Below, piece after piece: positions 23,401 through 38,400 of a DNA stretch of 53,135 nucleotides. This DNA comes from Gyrodactylus bullatarudis. Lineage: Eukaryota; Platyhelminthes; Monogenea; Gyrodactylidea; Gyrodactylidae. The DNA is taken from positions 388,174 through 441,308 of the forward strand of contig SSNU01000026.1 of assembly GCA_012064415.1 (NCBI GenBank), given 5' to 3'. Position numbers and translations under genes: made by a program. A model generated the notes under the pieces. It saw only the letters and a list, made by a program, of their open reading frames with translations. It made no database searches and was not told the DNA's origin. Within the stretch, counting starts at the first letter, position 1; each line of letters begins with the position of its first letter.

Positions 23401-26400
23401 ATGTTAACCAAAGTTACTTGAAGAAGGAATTTTTGAAAATGTAGAGAAACATTTAGAACGTTTTCTTGCTGAGGCTTTGGAAAGAAATATAAGAACTTTC
23501 GTAAAAAAATTGATGTATATTTTAAATATACAATGGTATGTTCGATATTTCTCATAGTTTCGAAGATAACTTAACCTTTTGCAGACGAAATTGATGGAAG
23601 TTGGCAAAATTATTATTATGTACCTTAATCAACCTATTAAGTTCTGTACTATAGGAAAGGTTTGGGGTTCATTGAGGTTTAAGAGCCAAAAAATGTGAAT
23701 TTTAACCTTTCATAATTTCTATTGAGGATATTAACACCAATGGAAATTTTTGGGTTATCAATAACAATTCTAATTTATTCAAATGAAGGATTTTACAAGT
23801 CTATCAGCTAAATTACCGTAACTCTAATAAACAACCAATGAGTATAATTAATAATGTTTTACTTTTTTCGATGGGGAAAGTTTTTTATAATTCGACTAAT
23901 AACCTTAACCTTGTTCAAGCATTCGAGAAAAAGTACACTAATTTTGATAAAGTCATTTGATAATTACACCTTCAATTATTCTTATTTGGGAACTTGTCCA
24001 CTTATTTTGTCAACGATTCCTCTAATATCGAAAAATTGTCCACTAATTTCGTAAAATGACCGTAATATATTCTAATATTCTGTCTATCGAGTCAAATACG
24101 TAAGAACCAATGATTAGTTGAGTTTTAATTTCAAAATTAATTAATTATTGTTTTTAGAATGAGATCATCTGAATATTTTCAATTTAACTTGTCTATTGAT
24201 GAGATGCTACAAAATCATTTTAACACTATTAAAAGAAAGTTTCTTTATGATCAAGCTTTTTGAATAACTCACCATTCCTTTGGAGTTTTTCATTGATCTG
24301 TTCAAGAACATCCTCTGAAGCAGCTACTACAACTTGCATATATTTATCATCTTTTATAGCTTCATATCCAAATGGTGTTTTGTCAAAAATTGTTACGCCC
24401 AAATTATCAAATTCAAACTTTTCTGCTAATTTGTTGAAGGTAAGTCGACTGAATGCGACTAATTCTTTTCCTCCTCTCTCATTTAATACAATATATTTGG
24501 CATCTGAAAAATAATATTCTCAAGTTTCAGATGCAATAGAAAGACTGCAAAAGGAATTATATGGCAGTTAAATCTCTTCATCATTTCACTAATATAAATG
24601 AAATTTAGAACCACAAACTTTAAAAACCCATTCTGTTATGAAATTCAAATCTCCAGAGGGATTATTTTATTAAAAGATCGATTCAAGAAAAAAACAAAAT
24701 AATTAAGCAAACAACTAAATAGTTCGATGCTCAGCAAGTATAAAAAATGAGATTCTATTCTCGGAGAAGACGTAATGCTTAGTGACGATCCCTATCAGTT
24801 CTTGCTTGATCTTGGAATGTAAGTGTCTTTCTGAATTAGGGATTTGAATTTTGACTAGAGTTACTGTTAAATAAAAGCAATAAGCATATTAAAAGTTTTT
24901 ATAAAACAAAATGGATTACTAGTATGCTATTTTTGAGGTTAAAATCTAAATTATCAATTTATAGCCTGGACCAGACACAAGAAGAATACGAATGATGATT
25001 CAAATAAATTATCAAAGCCTATTTATATGCTGGGAAATAATGATTCTGTATTAAAATTAGCGTGATAAAATACTGAATTTAATTTTGGCCATTTTTCTCT
25101 TATGGATCAGCTATTCCTAATGAGCCTAGAAATCTGTGATTGCAATTTGAAAGGGGTTGTGCACTGCGAAACTCATGGATATCAGAAAATAAGACGTATC
25201 AAGAGTCGTAATTCATCCTTAATTTTTTGTAAGGATTTCAAGAATCTAATCAGATTTTACCATTAGTCATTATTTAAGGCGGGAAATCAAAATGAATTCA
25301 AAAAAGATCAAAAATTTGATGATTTTAAGACGTTAAAGGCCAGATAAAGATATTTCAACTAAAAATAAAAAATTAGATTTTAACTCTTCACAAATTCTCA
25401 GACATTAAACTGCAAAGAAGTGATCGAAATAGTGATTTTTCTAAAATTCTAAAATGCATGAATAAATTGAATATTAATTTGGAAACGAATGAAAAATTTG
25501 AATCCGCTGTAGAATTTGTAACAAGTCAAGTTTTTAAAATTCTCAAAAAGATCATTTATGAGAAAAGTTATTGCAATTAAGGACGTTGAACTTCTCTTTA
25601 CGAATTGAATGATTTCACATTTATTCGGCAATTTGAAGCTGAATTTCGGCAAAATGAAAGGTTACTGCCTGAAAAAATTTGCAATAATAAGAGAATGATA
25701 ATATGAGAATAATAAAGAATGATTTCCCAAACATTTATTCAAAAAAACTTGATGGATCTTAAAGAAAACCACAATTGAGCTTAAATAGCCTGAATCAATG
25801 TTCGAAATGCAAATCTCATCGAGACTCTTAATGATAATCAACTGAAAACTGATCTAAACTTAATAATTTTCACCAAAAATGAAAATAATCTACATCTTGA
25901 TACATATTCCTTAAAAATAAGAAAGTCGATTTCAACGAAAAAAGAGTTGTAAGATGATCTTTAATAACTTTGACTAAGGTCTATCAAAATGAATGAAATT
26001 TTCAATTATTAGCAGAGAATAGCGAGAATATTAAAATAACCCTGTTTTCGAGATCTGTATAAACGAATTTAAGTAAAATATTGAATCATTTAAACAAATC
26101 AAGAAATTTCAATGCTTTGAAATTAACTATCAAATAAAAACAAATCAAAATTTTATGAATTTGTTTATATGAATACCTGAATATTTTTCAATCAAGCCCC
26201 TAAATCTTTTATTACGCATTCAAAGGCTAAAAAATTAACCAATCATTTAATTGAGCGTATTTTGTATGTTTATCTATCGATCATTTATTAAAAAGATGAT
26301 AATTTTCCGATTCCATGAGTTTCGCATTGCACTGTACAAGGACAATATGTAGGGTGTTTAATGTCATTGTGTAATGTCAACATCTGTTACATACAATTTT

Positions 26401-29400
26401 CTCTTACCCTAGCATTATGTGTCGCAATTCTACCTCACATTGACCAACTGGTATAGAAGTTATACTAGTAAATATTTTCTTACTCAATTTTACATTGGAA
26501 AACCGAATTTTGAGCACTTATCCAGTAAAATTTCGTATAAGAATTGACAATTCAGAACTGGAACATTTTTCATCATCTTATTTGATCATTTAGCTTACAT
26601 TCAAGCCTAAATTTGTTTGCGTACATGGAAAGATGAGAGAGATGTATGTATTTTCTTATACATTCTAGAAAATAATAACTCAGGAAAAACTTTAATGACC
26701 ACTAAAAAAATTTTGAGAAAAAAATGAATGGCACCACGAGAATCAGCGTGAAAAACTGAACAATATATGTAAATTTCTTGAAAGTTGATTTTTGTTGCAC
26801 AGTGTAATGGGATACACCAATACAAATGGTCAAGTACAATAGGTCAATCTAACTTTTAATCTTTGGCTAGGAATGTGATTTACAATTAAATCATTGTTAA
26901 ATATGAAGACTGCCAGGAGACATGGATTTTCATGTAGGTCCAAGTACCCTGAATTGAATCTAAGTTATGCGTTGAATAAAATTAAATATACATCAGACAA
27001 TAAACGATCAGATTCAAAATCAAAATTCAGTACAAGAACTTTCTTTATACAGCAAACATCCTAGAAATTATATATAGAAGAAATTTTTTAATAGAGGATT
27101 AGACCCAGATGATACTCAGCGAATTTGAACCCCTATGAAAATAATAGGCACTTTCAAAGAATTTCAAATTATGGAAAATAATTTTATGTTCATCACATTA
27201 GATATTTTCAGTCACTTCCTATTCTATATATACTTTTTTAGTATGTTCACTGTATAAATATGGAGTGAAACTTATAATTTCTATTAAATATCAAGTTATC
27301 CAGACATTAATAGGCAAATTTATATTAAATTTTATTCTTAAATATGAAGTCTAAATATATATATGACCACAACAAATATTTTCAAGAAAAATGCAACATA
27401 CCTCTTTTATAACTTTTAAGAACTTCAATAATAGTAGGGAAAAATTTGGGAGATCTTAGTGTAAGATCATAATATTTAGTTTCTTTAACTATAAGACCAT
27501 TTCCAATCAAAACTTTTTGTTCGGCAGGCAAAATATTAATTGAGGCGCCCTTCAAACAAATCTCCTGAACGATCTCCCCTCCAGATAGTAGTAAAATTTT
27601 TGAGCCCTCCAAAACAAAGTATTCGAAACGTTCAATTTTGTTAGAATACCATAAAGTATTGCAGCTTTCTTCGTATTCTGGAAGATAAATAATTTTTTAA
27701 CACTAATATTTCAAATCTTTCTATACTTTGTTTCATGATTATAAAGGGGAATGCCCTGTCCTACGGTTAATTTTTCACAACCAATGTACTAGGCTATGGT
27801 GAATTTATTTTCTCCGAACAACTAACGTGAGGACTTACTTTTCTGATGAATTTTAATACTCATGTTTTGCGAAATTTTTAAAGCGTGACAGACATTCTCC
27901 ATTATTGAAGAAAAAAGGATGCCGAAAGTGAGGAATAAGCGCCAAATATATAGTAAAATACAAAGAAAAATATGATAAAATCTGATTGTCTCTCTTGTGT
28001 TGGTTGTGGGAGGAGAGGACATCTATGTGACATCATGTCAAACGGGGGTAGGGGTTATGTGTGAAAAATGCTAATACCCACCCTAAGGTAGGATGTGTAC
28101 ACGTATGTTTAATATGTATTGCATGATATATGATGTTAACAAATGAATAATTTTCATATATGAGGTTTCATATATTGTCTAATACAACTGTAATTGTAAT
28201 AATAAAATTGTATAAAAATCTTTTTTCAAATTCATGTTCATCACAATAATAGAAAAAATAATAAAAATAAAAATTAGTAAAAAGTTTAATATAATCTTTG
28301 ATCTCATTAGGCAAAGGTTCTACTAGCTAAAATATTTTGTAATTTTGTTGTTGTTGGATACGCCATTTGAGTTCCTATTTCTCTTTCTGGATTCTCCCGC
28401 AACTAACACAAGAGAGCCAATCAGATTTTATCATATTTTTCTTTGTATTTTACTATATATTTGGCATTTAAGAGGCTGATGAGTATGCCTGAAATATAGC
28501 GCTTATTCCTCATTTTCGGCATCCTTTTTTCTTCAATATGCTCTCAACGTTTGCACAGCTAACAGAAGACATTAAGAATTGTTCGTCTACAAAAAATTCT
28601 CCATTATGTCATTGCCCAATTTTCCCACAATATCCCACGGATATGATAAAATAACGAATTTAACCATGAAGCCCCTCTTGATAATAATATTACTGCATCG
28701 GTCGAATTAATATGTAAGGCACTTCTAATATTTATGATTCACGACTTATCTTACATAATATATTTTTTAAAACAAGACCATTCGATTTATAGAAAAATTC
28801 TCTATCGAATGATACCTAGATAGATGAAGTTGTTACCTATCATAACTTTTCTAGTAAAGGTAAATATACTATTTTTCTTTGAATTTGAAAACGAAAGAAA
28901 ATACTGAACTTCGAACATGGTGTACCTTCAATTATGGTTAGTTATTGTTGATAGAAAATTGTACTCAGGAAATCATCAGGAAATTTCGATTGACACCGCT
29001 AAAACACTAAAAACTAGATTAATAGGAAATTTTTGTATATCAACACGTTAAATTATACGAGAAACGGCTTCAAAATATTGATGAACTAAAGTTTGAAAAT
29101 TAAAATAATTGTTGAGAATTTTATGATGATAACCTAGAAGATACAATTTTTAAAACAATTTTCGAAATCTTTCAGGAGAAGGAGAACTTTTACGCTAATA
29201 AAAAGTGCCTCACATATATTTTCGTTTTCAATTTCAAAATACGTGATTTACCCTTATTCGAAAAGTTATGATAGGTAACAACTTCATCTAGGTATCATTT
29301 TGATAGAGAATTTTTCTTTAAATCGAATGGTCTTGATTTGAAAAATATATTATGTAAGATAAGTCGTGAATCATAAATATTAGAAGTGCCTCACATATTA

Positions 29401-32400
29401 ATTCGATATTAATTAATATTTTAAAAGATAAAAATTAAGAAACGCATTAAATGACCAAGATATTCCGGATTTGAGTGATTTTGTAGTAAAAATTCATTGA
29501 AAATTTAGCGGCAATTTGAAAAATTCTCGATTTTTAAAACCGAATGACGTAATGGAGAAGCATTTTCGACACATATTTCAATACAAAATAATGCTTAGAA
29601 TTGGTAGTTCTATCAGAAAAGTTGGTACTAATATGAGGTGAAAAATTTCACCCTAGCCTAATGTGCACTCTTTGAACAGTGTTAAACATTTATAAAATAG
29701 GCAAATAAATGACAAATGAGTGTACTCGGTGTAAAAATTGTTCAAAGAATACGAATTTTTTATGAGGCCTTATGAGCAATGTGGTAATTGCTTTTGTTGA
29801 GTAAGGAAGTTGATTTCTCAATTATTATGCCAGTAAGAGATTATCGACGGATGAATTAGTGAAAAGAGAATAACTCAATAAGCCCTGGATACTGTTATAT
29901 TTTTTACCTTTTCCAACCCTTACCCCCTATTATCCCTAAAAATCATTTGAACCAATAAGGGGAATTTGCGTATTCTCGAAAATTTAATACAAATATCAAG
30001 CCAGTGCAATAGTTTGGTGAGATCTGGTGAAATCCAAGCTCTATCACTAAATATTAACCTAAGAAATTAATTCCTTATGAAGAAGGAAATATGACTGATT
30101 ATATATTCTCTATTAACAATAATGGACCAATAGTATTCGCGTATTTATTGGCCGTCGAATTAACCCTGAAAGGTATGAAATCTACAGTGCAATATTTTTT
30201 CATATGAATCAGTATCATAATTAAGTTTTCGAAGATTAAATATACTCAGGATCTTGATGCTAGAATTTTCATTTATTTTTAGACATTTTTCTCTCCTCTC
30301 CATCATTTATCATTTCAGTATTTAAATAAATACCTATAGTTAAACCTAAAGTGTTTTTTCGGTATGAATATTAACATTATGAATTTGAGATAGCTTGGAA
30401 AGACTAAAAGACATTATTAAATAAAACTGAGCGCTAGATAGAGGCATTTATGAGGAGCTTGAATAAAATAACTGTGTCAATCTATAAAAATAATCACCTT
30501 TTGTCTGTTTAATTTTATCTTTCCATTCTGAAATCACTTTAGCATTAGCTTTTATTTCGTACTCAACTTCATTATTTCCATCATTTGCTTTTATTTTGAA
30601 TACTGGACTTTCACTCATAACGCTAATATCACTGAGTGATTTCACAATGAATCCATTATCCTTGTATGTTCTCAAGCAATCCAATTTATAGTGATTGACA
30701 AAAGTTCGATTTATACAAGTGATAATTTCCTTATTTTCGAAACTGCTGAATAGCCAAGAATATTCACGTGGGTCTTAAAAAGATTAAAGAATAATTTAAA
30801 AATCCATACAGGTCAGAATGGCATCGTAATTTGGAGAGGGCAGTTGCTTTTTATAAGCTTAGAATCGGATTAAAGTTGGCCCAAATAATATTTCTATAAT
30901 TTTCATGAATGTCGATTTTAGTGTCAAATGAAAGAGGATAATTACAGGTGACTAATACATTTCTAAATTTAAATATATCATTACTTAAATTTTAACATTT
31001 TCCAAAATGCAAAACTATCGAAATGGGGTTTTTCTTGATTTGTCTTCACTAGATTCTATTTATGAAAATGTTAATTGAACATTGCTACCCCCCCCCCCCC
31101 AAAAAAAAATAAAATATAACTTGAAATGGAAAAACTAATGTGTCCCCCTCACCATGTAAAAGGTCGAGAAATATTAATTTAGTCTATAATCATAATTATA
31201 ATTACATGAATTGCATTCAGTCACACGTTTTCTATGTATAGACACTTGGTTCCTGATTAAACCTGTATGACTAATTAAAAATCTGGGAATGTGTAAGAAA
31301 GAAATATATTTAAAAAACCATATACGTATTTCTTAAAGCATCATCAGTGGCATTAAAAATCAATAAATAATTTCATCTTAAGTAATCTTTGTGTCTTACT
31401 TATTCGAGCTAATTTATGATGCAACTTTAAGAACTCATAACTTTTTTATTATACAAAATAGAAATTTAATTTTTTCAGATTCGATTCTGTAGCGTTCTCT
31501 ATATGTTAATGATTTCTTGACCATATAAAGCGGCTCGTTTTATTCCTAGATCAAGTGCTTTTAATCATAAAACTTTTATGATAGAATTAACCAATCAGGA
31601 CTATTTTAAAATATGGTTTTATAGATTAGGTTTGACTTTTAATTTTCTGAAAAAATTAAATTTCTATTTTGTATAATAAAAAAGTTATGAGTTCTTAAAG
31701 TTGAATCATAAATTAGCTCGAATAAGTAAGACACAAAGATTACTTACGATGAAATTATTTATTGATTTTTAATTAGTCATACAAGTTTAATTAGGAACCA
31801 AGTGTCCATACATAGAAAACGTGTGACTGAATGCAATTCATGTAATTATAATTATGATTATAGACTATTATGTAAAATTAATACTATTGGCTGAATTTCA
31901 ACACTTGATAGGTCTTATTCTCTGGAATCCATGAGTTTCGCATGTACTGTATAAGAAGTATCAATTTCAGACCCTACACAATTGGATTTTTTGATAAAAA
32001 ATCTTCATTGCCTTTCCAAATTTATTTCAGTCAGCCAAACTTATTACCGAGAATCAGGATCAACAAACTATATTTTAAAGCTGAATATCTTGTTAATCTT
32101 GAAACCCGGTAACAAGTTTTACGAACTATTCAGCTAAAATTATATAAAAAGTTCCAATCAGGGACCTTACAATGTTTGTGATAAATCAGGGAAGACAAGA
32201 ACGTGCAACAATGTTGGTGATACAAAATCTGAATATTGATGTATTTTAAAACAACTTATAATCATTAATGTCAATCTGAGTTTGTTTGAATATTTACAGT
32301 TTTTAACATTGACTATTAGTTCAAGCTACATATCAGTTTGATTGTTTTCTTAATCTTTGATATTATTTTCGAAAAATTTGATTCAATCAACCAAACTCAT

Positions 32401-35400
32401 TACCGAGAATCAAGATCAACAAACTATATTTTAAAGCTGAATATCTTGTTAAGCTTAAAACTTGGTAACAGGTTTATCAAACTATTACGTTAGTCTTAAG
32501 ATTACCTGATAGTCTTAAGACTATCAAAGATTCCAGTTAATCTTGTTACCGAGTAACAAGTTTAACAAACCATTCCGTTAGTCTTAAGACTACCTGACAT
32601 ATATATATGAGAATATTTAAGCTGTAGGTTCTTAACTGGTTAAAAAATGACTTTGTTAATAAAATATAATATTTATTTCCCAAATACTTAAGATAAATAT
32701 ATATAATTAATTTACCACTGATTACTTTTTAGATAAACAAAGACCAACATGGAAACCCTGCGAGGAAAAAGACAAACGCAGTTTGCGCAGAAATTAAAGT
32801 TAATATCTTTTCTAAATACTAAAAAAAATCTACTCGGCTTCTGCTTCTCTAGCATCGAGATATGCTATAGTTTAAAGTATATTTTCTAATCTTATTTGTT
32901 GGTTTCATTTAATTCTCAATGAAAATGATTTAAAAGTCAACATAACTCACCACAAGCAGCATTAAAATTAGTTTTAAACCGATATAATAGACCTCTTGAT
33001 GAATAAATAACGGGATTCACACATTCATTATGAAAAAGAGCACGTGTCAGTTTAAATAAACCATCCATCTCAACAAGTTTTGCTGGTCCAAAATTCACTC
33101 TCGCTACACAACTTCCCATCAATTGAAATTCGACATTATTACCAATTTGTTCAATTGAATTAAACTCTTCGAAGACTTCACTACCATCTGAAGAGAAACT
33201 GAGGAATCCTTTATCTCCCATGAACCTTTCTATAAAATTTTGAAACTATTTTAATTTTTATTGAAAATCATGATACTTAGCTTTTCATTATTAAGTTTAT
33301 TGTATGTTCCAAACTATTAGGAAGGTTTTCAGTGAACTGACCTTATGATTTTAGTTTATTGATATATTGTGGTCGCAAAAATATTCCATACACTTATAAT
33401 TTAAGACTTATCATTTTAAAAGTAAAACCACTTATAATTCTTTAACAAATGTACATTTGGTGTTAATATATCTTTTACTTCGATTTTAAGTGGATATCCG
33501 GACGTGTTTGAGAATTTACGTGAATTATTTTTCAAAAGAATTGAAAGATTTAAGTTGAGAGTAAATCTGAATAATATGATGTTTTGATTCGAAAAAGAGG
33601 GTTTTAAGTGTCCATTAATGTCGTGACGAAAGTTTGAAGAAAGACGAAAGTTGGGTTAATCTTCTGTCCTTCAGATACATATATACAGATATATATATCA
33701 GATTACAATACTTGAATTTCGTATTTCACATATATTGAAATTAAAAAATGTCCAAGGGACTTTTTCTACAATAATGCATACTCCAGAGTCTAGAGTCCAG
33801 ATAGTATGTATACCATAGATTGTATGGTATATTATGGTTTGTACGAAAATTGTGATTGGTGAACCATGTTCATACAAAGGTATCATTTTGTTTTCTGAAT
33901 TGTAAAGCTACATGAAATAATTTTTTTCAAAAGGAGTGCAACTCAAGAATGTGTAAATGTCTGAAGAATTTAGTTGTTTGCAATTATAAATGTCACTTGG
34001 AAATAATAAGAAAAACCTTTATAATTTTCTTTATCATGAAAATATTAGTGGGGAAAGATAATTCAATTCAACTTTAAGAAAGTAAAAAAATTTTAAATAA
34101 AATATTATTTCAAGAAAACACGTTATTTAATTATAAATATTTATCGAAAGAAATTATATAAATCTGTATTTGTTATTCAATTAAAACTATAATACATATA
34201 AGCATAGATCGATTCCCAGCCCACCCTTAAATTCCTTATTATTCATATTCTTGAACGTATATCTTGCAGATTATGCATAATTGGCAAAAACCTGATGAAT
34301 TATCACGACATATACACAATGTGTATCACACACCCTTTTCCCCATCCTGATATTTTCTTATTGGTTGTATTCGACAAAACTTTAACCAATCACAGTATTC
34401 AACAGGATTTGAAAATATTTTAATTTGTAATTGAATTCATTTAACATAAATGGATCTTCGTATCTTTCAATGCCGTAATGATAAAGAGAAATTTTGCTAT
34501 GTTTGTGGATTTTGAAGGATGTACAAGACATTTTTCTCCTTTCAAGTTGTGCCTTTCATGCTACTTAAAAATTGGTAACCCAAATAGGAGCTCCTACACA
34601 GATTAAAGTTTAGTCTGACCCCTTCAATCTCGAAGAAGTTTGCTACTTTTGCTTGACGCGAATTTGCGCAAATAAAAGGCCATCGACTCAAGTTAGTTTG
34701 AAGTTTTGCATATCCTGTTGTTAGACATTTATGAACATTGCTATTCTAGAGTTATCCTAATTTAAGAACGTGTCGTGATGTTCCTAATCAATGTTCAACA
34801 GGATCCAGAATCTAGTGGGAAAACTATCAAAAAGAAGATAGAATGAATATGCACTTGACCCAGAAAACCCTTGACAAGATCGTTAGAGTATCCAGGCTTT
34901 CCAAAAAAGTGCAGTTGAGGTTGGAAGAATCTTAGTCAATCATAAAATAAATGGCGGAGGAGTAACATTTTCTCATTATAAAAGTATAGAACTTATTTTT
35001 CATTTGAAATCAAGAGCTCGAGGTACTCTTTATGACCCAAATTTTTTTCCTGTTCTAAGAAGGATTTGAATGGGCAATAACAGAATTAATGAACCCCTCG
35101 TTGAGAATAATCGAATTCTTCTTCCATCTTTGCACATAAAATTAGGAATTTTTAAGCAATTTATGAAAGCATTGGTTTCTAGAAATTCCTATTCACCTGA
35201 GCATGTTTGTGCTAAATTCTCATATAATTCAAAAACTAAAATAGATGAGGGTCCTGTTCTTCAAATCAATGATTTGATAAGAGTGAAATCTTTTCTCTTG
35301 TTTTTGTAGAAGAAGAACTTCGAGCATGTGTGTTTAAATTTTTTTGGGAATAATAGAGACATAAATGCTAGAATATTAGTTGAGGAGCTTTTGGTATCTG

Positions 35401-38400
35401 CAGAGTTGGGTTATCTTTAAAACTTTAGTATAAATATTTTTATAAATATACAAGTCACTGTTATTGTCTATACTGATTTAATCATTTATTATGAATCCTT
35501 CAGTTTTAAACAAAATTATTGTGCTAATCAAAATGAACCAATCAGAGTCGAGAAAAAATAAATCGAGAATATTTCAACTCTTAACTCGAATCAGTTATTC
35601 TCATTTCAAAATTCCTCTCTTATTGAATGGTGTAACTTAAACGATTTAAATTCTTTATGCAATCTACATAAGTTTCAGAAAGATTGATAGTAAACTTTCT
35701 CCTTATATATAACCTTTGATGAAAAAAACCTTATGCGAATCTAGGTTATTACAAATTTTTGCTATCCTTAAAGAAGATTTATTTCATATTTTTTATTTAT
35801 TTCGGAAAAAAATTTCCTTTGGGGTGACCTGGTAACAGGGAAGAGCTAATTGTATAACTATTAAAATTTGGGCCAATAAGGCCATCCCTTTCAATTTGTT
35901 AAACCTGTATTTATATGGCATGTATCACACTGATGAGTATGCCCGAAATAGAGATCTTTATTTTGGAAACAATCTAGCATCTTCCTACGCTTAAATTTCC
36001 TATTAACTGGAAGAGAATTTTATCATCTTTCGAATGTTTTGAAATGTTTCACGATGAAAAATAACTTGGAAAATTTGGATCATAGAAATATACGGAATAT
36101 TTTTGCGACCACTATACACAGTTTCAAAAAAAGTAAAAGTCAAACAGATATCAGATTTTTATTTATTATAAATTCTTATAAAAAAATAGGATTATTAAAA
36201 AATAATTTTTGTATTTGAAAATGATCATAAATAAGCGGTATTGAATGAAAATAATGGTTTACAATTGTGAAAGAAATAGTAAAATTTTAAGAACTAAGAA
36301 TAAATGCAAGCAGAAAAAACAACGAAAATATCCAATAAAAAGCAACAATGAAGAGTAAGGTGAAAATAGTTAAGGTAGTTAAAGATTATAAGATTAGTTT
36401 CTCCTTTACCCACACTTCTATACTTTCATCCACAAGGTTTTGAATAAAATTCAAATTAGAAGCCGTATGGTTTTATCTACTAATATAGTCTTCTCTTCAG
36501 GCTTGAGTAAATCCTTATGAATTAAACCGAAATATCTGTGTCTTAAATACAATTGTCAATTGTTTATTATTATAATGTTGATTGATGAGATTATTAAGTC
36601 ATTTTTTATATCATAACTAAAACCATCTCCTTTGAATTTGAGTTCTTCGGTTTGGACAACTTCATCATTAACAATAGATTGATTTATGAATTTGTGCACA
36701 AATTTGGCTGGAGAACCATTTCCATCAAACATTACTTTGAATTCTCCATTTCATTTTTCCATTTCTCAGGACTTCTTCTTATACTCTTCCTTAGAATAAC
36801 TACTAAGCAAAATCTAAGACTACAACTAGCATAATGAAGATAATTTCCGTCATCAGTCTTTCTAATAAATATTTCCTAGATTTTATCCATCCTGTTTTAC
36901 TTGGATTCAATCAATTCCCCAAAATCAAACTCAAATACCTATTTTTCATGTTTTCCTGGATTTTTAATTTCATAATATGATTTTCAATTTTTTTCCATAA
37001 TAGAAAATAATCCTTCAACTGTTCTTGTGTATATTTTACAAAATACATACATGTATAATATATACATTGTATATCCTTTTAGTTGAAATTTGAAATTCAT
37101 GGAGGAATATTATCCAACAAAAAGCTACGACCTAGGTGCTATTTTCTTAGATGATGAAAGCTCGATATCAGGAAAATAGCTATAAATTCATCGAAAATTG
37201 TGGTTGGTAGCTAGTTGAGGGATATTATATTCTGAGATTAAATTTGAAAAATAATACAATAAAGTACCTGAGCAACAATATAGTACAGAAATAGTACCAG
37301 CTATCTTTCAAATAGGATTAGATAAGCAGATTTTTTCTTCAGATTATTAAAAAATCAGTCTTTCCTTTGTCAAGAGTAAAAATAGACCAAATAGTACTTT
37401 ATTGAGGCCCTAATAATGAGACGAATTTAAGATTTTTTCTGCCAAAGAACCCACTTTGAGTGATTCTATCTTTCTGATTTCAAGCTCAGATTTGTTGAAA
37501 ATTTGAATGTCATCTATGTCTAGCTCTCTATTACCAGAATGATTTTCTAAGTCATATCTCTTTAAATAACGGAGTTGACTATTTTGGAACCAAACTCATT
37601 CAATTTAACACCTTTCGTTGCAAAATCAAAAGTGAGTCAGATGGGTAATTTCTATTCCAAAATATTGCCTTAGAGAAGTTGTAATCAAACTTGAAATCAG
37701 TCTTTGATTTTTTCAACTCATTTCAATCAAGATCAGTTGTTTTCACAATTGAGAATCCTCTATTTACCAAAGCAAACAACGTCATTTCTCACTGATTCAT
37801 CGTATAGCAGACCACTTTTTTCCTATTCCATGTTGTGAGAACTAACACTCGACATTAATATTGGAAACCAGAATTAATGGTATATTGCAATAATTTTTAT
37901 TGATAAGATTGGTGAGTTTTTTCCTAGCATCATTACTAAGTTTGTTTTCTCCAACCAAAGGTTGATCAATAAACTTGTCCAAAAATTTGGCTGGATAACA
38001 TAAATGGTATATATTATAAATATTTTTCGTTTGCTATATTTTATGAAAATTTTGCTATTTTTCAAAAAAATCTTTTTTATCAACATCCTAATCATGTATA
38101 ATCAAGCTCTAGCTTTAGCAAATATGATTGAGTCCACGTTTTAAAAAATAGCTGGTTGAACAAATACTTTCCGTTTCATTTTATATAGAAATCTAACTTC
38201 ATGAGTAATCCATCAAATAAAAAATTCAAATGCAGAGATTCAACAACAAAATGATGAGTATCTTAATAGTTCAACCGATGGAAATGTTCAGTTGATTTCT
38301 TATCTCGTGCACTTGTTTCACTATCCTCGAAATATATTAAAATCCGTACTGAGTCCTTGTTTAAATACAATAATATAATGAATACTTCCAAACCTAGTAT

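Noticed and set aside
24260..24514. 84-codon plus-strand frame
   Set aside because: It is the antisense of module 6, which has both splice sites and the family phase on the minus strand.
25449..25652. 67-codon frame as a missing PH-like module
   Set aside because: No acceptor and donor in the required phase, and no module-like strand-helix order.
31091..31110. Poly-C/poly-A tract as CRISPR or regulatory signal
   Set aside because: Simple homopolymer run in an intron; no repeat-spacer structure anywhere in the window.
31325..31345. Hammerhead core on minus strand (CTGATGATGC)
   Set aside because: No GAAA at the right distance; part of a different repeat motif.
34290..34320. Further hammerhead (CTGATGAATTATCACGAC)
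   Set aside because: CTGATGA is present, but GAAA is missing and no helix I partner was seen.
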